Shown here: positions 1-5,569 of the stretch, piece after piece
Numbering within the stretch: position 1 is the first letter of the stretch
How the letters are laid out: each line of letters opens with the position of its first letter
The notes under the pieces: generated by a model
What the model was told of the DNA's origin: nothing
What the model saw: the letters and a program-made list of their open reading frames with translations, nothing else
The model's database searches: none
Translations under genes and position numbers: made by a program
NCBI GenBank assembly: GCA_023413645.1
Contig: JAEZPN010000054.1
Location: forward strand, 1-24,070
Source: Bacteroidota bacterium
GTDB lineage: Bacteria; Bacteroidota; Bacteroidia; Bacteroidales; Rikenellaceae
DNA: 24,070 nt
Reading direction: 5' to 3'

Positions 1-1
1 G

Positions 2-202
2 TCGATGGCAGAGCCTTTGCTCGATGCCATATTTGCCGATGCCTTTGGTGAGACTACGGTTTTCGAAACCGACTCGAATATTCTTGAGGCGATGATCGAG
101 CGATGGAATAGGGATGCCCGCAAGAGGTTCGAGCACCTCGACCTCGATGGCAACGAGAAACACACTACTAAGCGTGGTTTCTTCGCCCGTAGACATAAAT
201 AA
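2..202 (+). CDS. C-terminal fragment of an unidentified protein
   Basis: This is an open frame already running at the left edge of the window and ending with TAA at 200-202, so only the last 67 or so codons are present. The first ATG in frame is at 5, but the frame has no stop before it, so the gene probably starts upstream. The visible part is acidic and helical-looking (LLDAIFADAFGE, then NILEAMIERWNRD) and ends in a basic tail (KRGFFARRHK). I do not recognise the family. The gene stops seven bases before the promoter of the candidate small RNA, and the terminator at 351-376 could also serve it. Confidence 0.55.
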   Translation, partial: SMAEPLLDAIFADAFGETTVFETDSNILEAMIERWNRDARKRFEHLDLDGNEKHTTKRGFFARRHK

Positions 203-208
203 TTTTGC

Positions 209-244
209 TTTGACGATAGTTATCAAAGTTGAATTATACCTTTG
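209..244 (+). promoter_or_regulatory. Bacteroidetes-type promoter of the candidate small RNA
   Basis: A TACCTTTG box (237-244) fits the TAnnTTTG -7 consensus. A TTTG lies at 209-212, slightly further upstream (24 nt) than the usual 19-21 nt. No ORF follows on this strand, and the next strong signal is a terminator, which points to a non-coding transcript starting near 250. Confidence 0.55.
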
Positions 245-249
245 TACCC

Positions 250-376
250 ACAAACGGTTGATTACGGGTGTAATTCTCCCAGGAGTACTACGACGAAGAC
301 ACATCCTAATCTTTCGTTTCATCTTTTATATGGGTTATGTTTACAGAAAAGAGAGAGCATTCGGCTCTCTCTTTTT
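250..376 (+). ncRNA. candidate small structured RNA, about 125 nt
   Basis: The segment sits between a TAnnTTTG promoter and a strong intrinsic terminator and has no credible ORF. It shows local helices: ATTAC/GTAAT with a GGGT loop (261-274), and ACGAAGA (293-299) against TCTTTCGT (310-317). ACCCA (246-250) can also pair with TGGGT (331-335) to close the whole molecule. I cannot assign it to a known family such as 6S, tmRNA or RNase P RNA; the length and features do not suggest them. The 5' end is estimated from the promoter box. It could instead be an orphan attenuator, but no gene lies downstream on this strand for 13 kb. Confidence 0.45.
351..376 (+). terminator. intrinsic terminator of the candidate small RNA
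   Basis: A perfect 8-bp stem, GAGAGAGC (351-358) with GCTCTCTC (364-371) and an ATTCG loop, is followed by T5. The AAAA before the stem gives it weak activity on the other strand too, where it would end read-through from the tRNA-Lys array. Confidence 0.85.
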
Positions 377-387
377 GCATTAAAATA

Positions 388-434
388 TCTGAAAGGGAGG
401 AGTTGTCAGGCTTCTCGCTCCCTGAGTGGGGCAC
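388..434 (-). repeat. degenerate remnant of a further tRNA-like repeat unit
   Basis: This stretch resembles the segment just upstream (minus-strand sense) of units A and B: AAGGGAGG, then TTCTCGC, then GAGTGG and GCAC, in the same order and spacing as 549-586. It looks like the worn end of a fourth unit whose tRNA-like body is lost. Confidence 0.45.
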
Positions 435-464
435 AAAAAAAACGAGACCCTTTCGATTCTCGTT
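435..464 (-). terminator. intrinsic terminator after tRNA-like unit A
   Basis: Read on the minus strand, AACGAGA (458-464 side) pairs with TCTCGTT (441-447 side) around a loop containing TCGAAAGG, followed by a run of T. An A-G mismatch closes the loop. The matching terminator after unit C has a perfect stem. Confidence 0.8.
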
Positions 465-467
465 TCG

Positions 468-557
468 TACCCCCTCAGGGGCTCGACTACGCTACTTGCA
501 GTAGGCAGTCGTGTGCTCGTTTAGTTTACACCCTCCCCACCTCCCTGGAAGGGAGGC
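468..557 (-). repeat. tRNA-Lys-derived tRNA-like unit A (90 nt)
   Basis: On the minus strand the unit starts GCCTC, like the tRNA-Lys genes, contains GAGCAC as at the 3' side of the tRNA D-stem, and ends in TCGAGCCCCTGAGGGGGTA, the exact last 19 nt of the tRNA (468-486). The anticodon arm is replaced by a different hairpin, CGACT..CTAC TGCAA GTAG..AGTCG. The D-arm region is replaced by a G-rich hairpin, CCTCCCT TCC AGGGAGG. It therefore has no tRNA anticodon. The distance from GAGC to the 3' end is 51 nt, against 52 in the real tRNA, which supports derivation from a tRNA rather than chance. Confidence 0.7.
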
Positions 558-586
558 GATTACATGGTTCTCGCCCGAGTGGGCAC

Positions 587-618
587 AAAAAAAGAAGACA
601 ACCTTTCGATTGTCTTCT
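587..618 (-). terminator. intrinsic terminator after tRNA-like unit B
   Basis: On the minus strand AGAAGACAA pairs with TTGTCTTCT in a 9-bp stem around the loop TCGAAAGG, followed by T7. The loop is the same as after units A and C but the stem sequence is entirely different. Confidence 0.85.
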
Positions 619-622
619 TCTG

Positions 623-712
623 TACCCCCTCAGGGGCTCGACTACGCTACTTGCAGTAGGCAGTCGTGTGCTCGTTTAGTTTACACCCTCCCCACCTCCC
701 TGGAAGGGAGGC
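623..712 (-). repeat. tRNA-Lys-derived tRNA-like unit B (90 nt)
   Basis: Same organisation and nearly the same sequence as unit A, 155 bp away. The tRNA 3'-end match is at 623-641. It lies directly downstream of tRNA-Lys copy 1 and its terminator. No TAnnTTTG box is visible inside, so transcription would depend on read-through of the tRNA terminator. Confidence 0.7.
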
Positions 713-744
713 GACTACAGGGTTCTCGCCCGAGGGTATAAAAC

Positions 745-770
745 AAAAAATCCGATGGAAAACCATCGGA
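745..770 (-). terminator. intrinsic terminator of tRNA-Lys copy 1
   Basis: An 8-bp perfect stem, TCCGATGG with CCATCGGA, and a TTTT loop are followed by T6 on the minus strand. It begins 10 nt after the tRNA 3' end. Confidence 0.9.
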
Positions 771-780
771 CCTTTTGTTG

Positions 781-853
781 TACCCCCTCAGGGGCTCGAA
801 CCCTGGACCCCAACATTAAGAGTGTCGTGCTCTACCAACTGAGCTAAAGAGGC
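781..853 (-). tRNA. tRNA-Lys (anticodon CTT), copy 1
   Basis: A 73-nt cloverleaf: acceptor GCCTCTT/AGGGGGT, D-stem GCTC/GAGC, anticodon stem CGACA/TGTTG with loop CTCTTAA (anticodon CTT, reading AAG), and T-arm CAGGG-TTCGAGC-CCCTG. The discriminator base is A. CCA is not encoded and must be added after transcription. The acceptor stem is unusually rich in wobble pairs (G1-U72, U4-G69, U6-G67). The gene has its own promoter and terminator. It is identical over its full length to the copy at 1274-1346. Confidence 0.95.
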
Positions 854-879
854 ATTTGCTATCTTTACGATTGCGGGTG

Positions 880-887
880 CAAAGGTA
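880..887 (-). promoter_or_regulatory. -7 box of tRNA-Lys copy 1
   Basis: TACCTTTG on the minus strand, 26 nt upstream of the mature tRNA 5' end, which leaves a 5' leader of about 20 nt to be removed by RNase P. Confidence 0.75.
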
Positions 888-1083
888 ATACAATTTTTTT
901 AAAATCCAAATAGTTTAATAAGTTTTTTTAATCAAATACCTTCGTATCGTAAAAAACTACATGCCCAACCTAATAAGGCTGCGGTCCATTTCGCTCTTCT
1001 TCTCACCCTTTTGATGCTGGGAGCTCGCTCACAAAACATCTTCCGCCTATACTGTGTAGAAGCGTACAGCTCCGCCACCAAAC
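888..1083. other. intergenic spacer, no gene seen
   Basis: The part next to the promoter is AT-rich with several T-runs; the rest is mixed-composition sequence. There is no credible ORF, tRNA or terminator. Short words (AAAACTACAT, GAGCTCGC, CTCCGC) recur in the spacer at 8240-8345, but in a different order, so a shared origin is only a weak possibility. Confidence 0.4.
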
Positions 1084-1113
1084 AAAAAAAACGAGAACCT
1101 TTCGATTCTCGTT
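1084..1113 (-). terminator. intrinsic terminator after tRNA-like unit C
   Basis: A perfect 8-bp stem, AACGAGAA with TTCTCGTT, around the loop TCGAAAGG, followed by T6 or more on the minus strand. It is the undamaged version of the terminator after unit A. Confidence 0.85.
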
Positions 1114-1116
1114 TCG

Positions 1117-1205
1117 TACCCCCTCAGGGGCTCGACTGCGCTACTTGCAGTAGGCAGTCGTGTGCTCGATAGTTTACACCCTCCCATCCTCCCTGGAAGG
1201 GAGGC
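1117..1205 (-). repeat. tRNA-Lys-derived tRNA-like unit C (89 nt)
   Basis: This is the third copy of the tRNA-like unit, with the 19-nt tRNA 3' end at 1117-1135. It differs from A and B by a few substitutions and one base of length. It follows tRNA-Lys copy 2 at the same spacing as unit B follows copy 1 (157 against 158 nt between 3' ends). The tRNA, its terminator and the unit therefore appear to have been duplicated together. Confidence 0.7.
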
Positions 1206-1237
1206 GATTACATAGTTCTCGCCCGAGGGTATAAAAC

Positions 1238-1263
1238 AAAAAATCCGATGGAAAACCATCGGA
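1238..1263 (-). terminator. intrinsic terminator of tRNA-Lys copy 2
   Basis: Same stem as at 745-770 (TCCGATGG/CCATCGGA, TTTT loop, T6), 10 nt downstream of the tRNA. Confidence 0.9.
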
Positions 1264-1273
1264 TCTTTTGTTG

Positions 1274-1346
1274 TACCCCCTCAGGGGCTCGAACCCTGGA
1301 CCCCAACATTAAGAGTGTCGTGCTCTACCAACTGAGCTAAAGAGGC
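1274..1346 (-). tRNA. tRNA-Lys (anticodon CTT), copy 2
   Basis: Identical in all 73 positions to copy 1, with the same terminator. The leader is nearly identical (TTTGTGATTGCGAG against TTTACGATTGCGGG on the plus strand). The flanking identity indicates a recent segmental duplication of promoter, tRNA, terminator and tRNA-like unit. The wobble-rich acceptor stem is the same. Confidence 0.95.
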
Positions 1347-1372
1347 ATTTGCTATCTTTGTGATTGCGAGTG

Positions 1373-1380
1373 CAAAGGTA
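1373..1380 (-). promoter_or_regulatory. -7 box of tRNA-Lys copy 2
   Basis: TACCTTTG on the minus strand at the same distance from the tRNA as in copy 1. Confidence 0.75.
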
Positions 1381-1516
1381 GCGCATTTTTTTTATTCTGC
1401 AAATTTTTTTAGCAACTTTTTTTTGACGTGCCAATTAATGCGTTAATAATCACCAATATAGCAATTATTCTTTTTAGACACTTAAGCTACTATATATTGC
1501 GATTTTCAGGTTTTTG

Positions 1517-2806
1517 CTATCTATCGCTATTCCACTCGCCGTTGCCATCCTCATAAAATACGGGTCTCTCGCCCGAAATTTTCTTCGCTGCGAGGTATGA
1601 CTCGTACAAACAGATGCCATTTGCGCTATCATCGGCCAAGAAATATGCGATGACAGAGGGGTGGCGCTGAGTGGTGTATATCATCTGTGTCACTCGCTCG
1701 GTGTACTCCTTTGTCCAGCGAGGGTTGTTCGAGGGGTTGCCACCACGCTTGCGCGATGTGCCCATCTTCGACGAGTTGATTGGGGCGGTGACGGCAACAT
1801 AGATGCCGAGCTTGTCGCACTTTGCGAGGGTCTCCTCGGCTATGCTACCTGCGGTGAAGCGTAGTGCGCGGTGACCAAGTTCGTAGAGGCCCTGCACATC
1901 CTCTGCTGTGGCGTTGGGTGACACCTCGGTCCATGTGATAGTTGTTGCCTTGCCGTTGATGTAGAATGTGCCATTCTCATAGCGTAGTTCGCGCAGTGCA
2001 AGGGGCACGTTGTAGAACTCCACGTCGCGACCCGCAATGCGGTTTTTAAGGCGTAGCGAAAGGCGTGTGGGTTGTGCGCTGCTCCAGAGCACAGAGTCGG
2101 GCACGGGGAGACCAAAGCGCATGGTGTCTACGCCATACATCTCGAGGCTCACGTCGCGGTGGCCACCACTTAGGCGGATGGTGTCGTTGAGGTATATCTC
2201 ATAGTATATGCGTGAGGTCTTAGCACCGAGTGTTTGGTTGTGCATGATAGCGCCGAGGTCGACGTTTACCACGCCACCCTTACCTAATGTTGCACGATAG
2301 AATATATCGCGCACGCGCACGCGAGGCTGCGAGAGGACATATGCCACGGGCTGTGAAGCATACTTCTCGAAACTCTCGATATCCGCTACTCTCTTGTCGT
2401 CAAAGATGCGTATGGCGATGCTATTTTTATCCTCGCGCGAAATCTTTGTGATGTTATACTCGGCTGCGGCATGACCATTTGTCGAGCCACCTGCAACCTT
2501 GCCATTTACGAGTACCTCGTATGGTTTACCTACGCCCTCTACGCGTACGAAGATTTGGCGCTCCACCCACGAGAAGGGGTATGTGAACTCTCCGGTGAGG
2601 AGATCCCCGCCCTCGGTTTTCCACTCTGTGATAGGTTGCATATATCGCTGCTTAGCGAGACTATGCTCCACGGCCTCGTTGGCTGTGGGGTAGGGTATAA
2701 GGCGTGTGCGGTGTGGGTCGCGACCCTCGTTGCTCTGCGCTGAAAGCTCTGTTGCGGTGAGGGTGGCAATGGCGAGTATAATGCCGTATATAACGTTATG
2801 CTTCAT
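1517..2806 (-). CDS. truncated GH2-like (beta-galactosidase-fold) exported protein, probably non-catalytic
   Basis: A 429-residue protein with a signal peptide (about residues 1-23, ending LSA-Q). Residues 65-140 resemble the GH2 jelly-roll sugar-binding domain (FSWVERQIFVRVEG, then VLVNGKVAGG). About 165-275 looks like the GH2 immunoglobulin-like domain. FYINGKATTI (281-290) matches the FYLNGKPV entry to the TIM barrel. RHPSVIAYFLADDSANG (381-397) aligns with the family's NHPSIIMWSLGNESGNG, where the catalytic Glu is the acid/base; here Asp393 is at that place. GH2 enzymes are usually 600-1000 residues; this one ends soon after the acid/base strand and lacks the nucleophile half. It starts 3 nt after the stop of the OstA-like gene and is the last gene of that operon. 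I infer a sugar-binding or structural role rather than hydrolysis. No clear terminator follows. Confidence 0.75.
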   Translation of the reverse strand: MKHNVIYGIILAIATLTATELSAQSNEGRDPHRTRLIPYPTANEAVEHSLAKQRYMQPITEWKTEGGDLLTGEFTYPFSWVERQIFVRVEGVGKPYEVLVNGKVAGGSTNGHAAAEYNITKISREDKNSIAIRIFDDKRVADIESFEKYASQPVAYVLSQPRVRVRDIFYRATLGKGGVVNVDLGAIMHNQTLGAKTSRIYYEIYLNDTIRLSGGHRDVSLEMYGVDTMRFGLPVPDSVLWSSAQPTRLSLRLKNRIAGRDVEFYNVPLALRELRYENGTFYINGKATTITWTEVSPNATAEDVQGLYELGHRALRFTAGSIAEETLAKCDKLGIYVAVTAPINSSKMGTSRKRGGNPSNNPRWTKEYTERVTQMIYTTQRHPSVIAYFLADDSANGICLYESYLAAKKISGERPVFYEDGNGEWNSDR

Positions 2807-2809
2807 GGT

Positions 2810-5554
2810 CTATCGCTTTTTGTTTGTTGTGCGTGAGTCGCGCCACTCGATGATGTCGGGTGTGAGCTCGTCTACGCGGTCCTCCCACATGCGGTTCTCC
2901 GTGAGACGGCGGCGGTCGTAGTCTATACGCTCGCTGATACGGAAGCGGGGACGCTGCTTTTTGGCTATCTCATCGCGGCGTGTGGGGCGTATGTCACGCA
3001 ATATCATGCTATCGCGAGTGGGGCGCATGTCGCTATGCCACTCGAAGTTGTCGAGGATGCGTTTCTGAGTCTCGGGAATCATCATCATTGGGTAGATGAC
3101 ATACTCGGGGTTCTGCTTGTAGGATATCTTGTCGATCTCGCCCTCGTCGAAGTAGAAGCTGATGCCCGCGCTCTCGATATACATCAACGCTGTAACATCT
3201 GTCGTATTCTCGTCATCCTGTAAGTAGTAGATTGTCTGCGCATTGCCATTTACGTCGTTGCGGTATACCTCGCCATCGGCAAACAGAGCAATCATCTCCT
3301 TGCCCTTCACTTGGTTGTAGTACATCGTGTCGATCTCTACGCCCATGATGGGGTCGCCCATGAAGTGTGCCTTGCGGATGTTCTGGTTGAAGGTGTGTAT
3401 AGCCATCGAGTCAGACGTAATCTGGTTGCTCTCGCTCCAGAGGATAGGATCGCGGTATAGGCGAATGATAGAGTCGGTGTTGAGCGCTACGAGCGAGTCA
3501 CAGACAAGCTGTGTGTCGCTGCGATACATGCGCACGTTGCGGTATGCCTTAATCATCTTGTAGCTGCTGTCGGCAGGGAAGGGGCGCTCCAATGTCGTAG
3601 AGTCTATGCGCATAGAGTCGCGCATCATCGTATCCACTGCCATAGAGTCTGCCATCATAGCGCTGTCGCTTCCCATGATGCTGTCGCGCATGGGGGCAGT
3701 AGCTGTGCTATCTGCGAGGGTGTCGCGTGTGTAGTCGGGGCCAGTATACTCCTTGCCACGACGTGCGGCACGAGCCTTGGCGCGGTCAATCTTGCGGTGC
3801 TCGCGCTCTATGCTCTTCTGCTTGATGCGCTCGATGCGTGCCTTCTCCTCATCAGCACGGCGTGAGCTCTCGGCGATGCGCTTTGCGATGATAGAGTCAA
3901 CCCTTATTCTGAGCAACGAGTCGCGGATTGTCTGAATAGAGTCCTGCTCGTGTCTCTTTATAGAGTCGAGGCTGTCGCGCACACGGCGCTTCTCGGCGCG
4001 TATAGAGTCGCGTACACGACGCTTCTCTGCTGCGCGTAATTGCTTTGCTGTGAGTGGCTTAATGCTGTCGTTATGCTGTATGCTATCTGCTGCGAGAGAG
4101 TCCACTACGGGCTCCATAGCCACGCTATCTGTTGGTGTTACCTCCTCGTTCTGAGGCGCTTTTGCGTGTGGTGCACCCTCTCTTTCGCGTGCCGATGTGG
4201 GGTCGAATTTCTCGCCACCCTCACGTGATGCGGGGTGTTCATTTGTTGGGTTCTCACCCCTCTGGCGTGTGGGATCTATCTTAGCACCCTCGCCACGGCC
4301 ACTCTCGCCCTTTGAGTCGCGCTCGTTGCGCTCCTCGTTGCGGCCACGCTCCTTGCTATCTTTAGTTTCGGCCTCGGCTGAAACCTCAACTTGAGGCTCG
4401 GCAACGAGTCCAGTGTCGCTTGCCATGTTGAGTGCATCGCGCTCTCTATCGCTTGCACTATCCTCTGCTGGTGCCTCATCACGACGTTCGCGTCTCTCGG
4501 TATTTGTGGTGTCGCGAGTCTCCACGGGTGGGAGCACGGCGACAGTATAGAGCCACAATGTATCTGCCGAGAGGAAGAGTGAGTCGGTCTGCGAGAGGTC
4601 GTAGTTAATCATCGAGGGGCGGCGTGTGAAGAGCGCATTGCCTGGCTCATCCCACCACTCGCCATAGTCGGCAAAGCCCATAACCTTCTTTGTGGTGTCG
4701 TCGAGCTGTATGTTGCTACGGCCGATGATGTGACCCTCGGTGCGATAATACTCTATGGAGTCGCTCCATATCTCGCGCTCGGGAGAGAGGATATAGGCAT
4801 CGCGTGTGAGGTGGTGAAGGTCGCGTGACTTGGTGTATGAACCCTCATTTGCAAAGAGATACTCGTCTTTGTCGTTCCAGATGTTGGTGTTTGTGAAGTA
4901 CTTAGCATCCTCGGTCTTTGTGTTGAAGATTACCGAGTCGCTCTTCATGAGGTATGTCTCATCGCGCATCTCGACATTGTCCACGGCGATAAGCTCATGC
5001 TTCTTGGTGTAGTAGTAGCCACGGTCCGACTCCATGTGGCTCTCGCCCTTATCCACATAGCAGCCGCCACTGAAGCGTCCCACCTCGTTTGCGGTGTCGA
5101 ACGAGCAGTTGTAGGTGTACATCGTAGCCTCGCCATCCACAACCTTTACAAGGTCGGAGTAGAGCGTTGCTGTGCTATTCATGCGGTTGTACGAGGCACG
5201 GTCGCCGTAGGCGTAGGTACTATTCTGGTTGATAAGCACGTTGCCGAAGCACTCGAAACTCTGGTTTGAGTAGCGCACAGCACTATCTGCGAGAATAACG
5301 GCGCCATTGTGGTGTGCCGCGAAGTTACCCACGAGGATAAAGATTGTCGAGTCACCCTTCTCGATGAGGTAGCTATCGTCGGCAATCATATCTACCATGC
5401 GTCTTTCGCTCGCTGCTCGCTGCTGGGGCTCGGGGGCAGGTGTTGCGACAACAAGGTCGGTATATGTAACGTAGTTGTGTTCACTGGCAGTGATGCAGAA
5501 CACACCGACAATGAACACGATAAAGAGTATAGGAAATAGATATTTTATTCGCAT
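2810..5554 (-). CDS. OstA-like (LptA/LptD N-domain type) protein with long charged insert
   Basis: A 914-residue protein. The N-terminus has one hydrophobic segment (about 5-22), a signal peptide or anchor. Residues 60-335 show the repeating short beta-strand pattern of OstA/LptA jelly-rolls (for example FECFGNVLINQ, YAYGDRASYNRMNSTATLYSD, GRSNIQLDD). The same pattern resumes at about 665-800 (YRNVRMYRSDTQLVCDSLV). Between them, about 341-660 is low complexity, rich in Arg, Glu, Asp and repeated Asp-Ser pairs (RDSI, RDSL, ADSM), with a likely coiled-coil stretch around 500-600. LptA/LptD proteins carry LPS to the outer membrane; Bacteroidetes OstA-like proteins commonly lie near SurA-type genes. 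It follows surA by 15 nt and precedes the GH2-like gene by 3 nt, so the operon is tightly packed. Confidence 0.85.
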   Translation of the reverse strand: MRIKYLFPILFIVFIVGVFCITASEHNYVTYTDLVVATPAPEPQQRAASERRMVDMIADDSYLIEKGDSTIFILVGNFAAHHNGAVILADSAVRYSNQSFECFGNVLINQNSTYAYGDRASYNRMNSTATLYSDLVKVVDGEATMYTYNCSFDTANEVGRFSGGCYVDKGESHMESDRGYYYTKKHELIAVDNVEMRDETYLMKSDSVIFNTKTEDAKYFTNTNIWNDKDEYLFANEGSYTKSRDLHHLTRDAYILSPEREIWSDSIEYYRTEGHIIGRSNIQLDDTTKKVMGFADYGEWWDEPGNALFTRRPSMINYDLSQTDSLFLSADTLWLYTVAVLPPVETRDTTNTERRERRDEAPAEDSASDRERDALNMASDTGLVAEPQVEVSAEAETKDSKERGRNEERNERDSKGESGRGEGAKIDPTRQRGENPTNEHPASREGGEKFDPTSAREREGAPHAKAPQNEEVTPTDSVAMEPVVDSLAADSIQHNDSIKPLTAKQLRAAEKRRVRDSIRAEKRRVRDSLDSIKRHEQDSIQTIRDSLLRIRVDSIIAKRIAESSRRADEEKARIERIKQKSIEREHRKIDRAKARAARRGKEYTGPDYTRDTLADSTATAPMRDSIMGSDSAMMADSMAVDTMMRDSMRIDSTTLERPFPADSSYKMIKAYRNVRMYRSDTQLVCDSLVALNTDSIIRLYRDPILWSESNQITSDSMAIHTFNQNIRKAHFMGDPIMGVEIDTMYYNQVKGKEMIALFADGEVYRNDVNGNAQTIYYLQDDENTTDVTALMYIESAGISFYFDEGEIDKISYKQNPEYVIYPMMMIPETQKRILDNFEWHSDMRPTRDSMILRDIRPTRRDEIAKKQRPRFRISERIDYDRRRLTENRMWEDRVDELTPDIIEWRDSRTTNKKR

Positions 5555-5569
5555 AGGTTATTCGAGAGG

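Noticed and set aside
431..741. CRISPR-like tandem repetition
   Set aside because: The repeat period is about 155 bp with only two to three copies. The repeated part is longer than the variable part and is explained by tRNA-like units and terminators. No cas genes are present.
242..741. Open frames of 145 and 76 codons on the plus strand
   Set aside because: They run antisense through the tRNA-like units and terminator hairpins, and their sequence simply repeats with the DNA. They have no credible start or family.
1400..1516. Remnant of the missing GH2 C-terminal half downstream of the stop
   Set aside because: The sequence is AT-rich with no similarity to a barrel in any frame, so there is no sign of a recent frameshift or stop splitting a longer gene.
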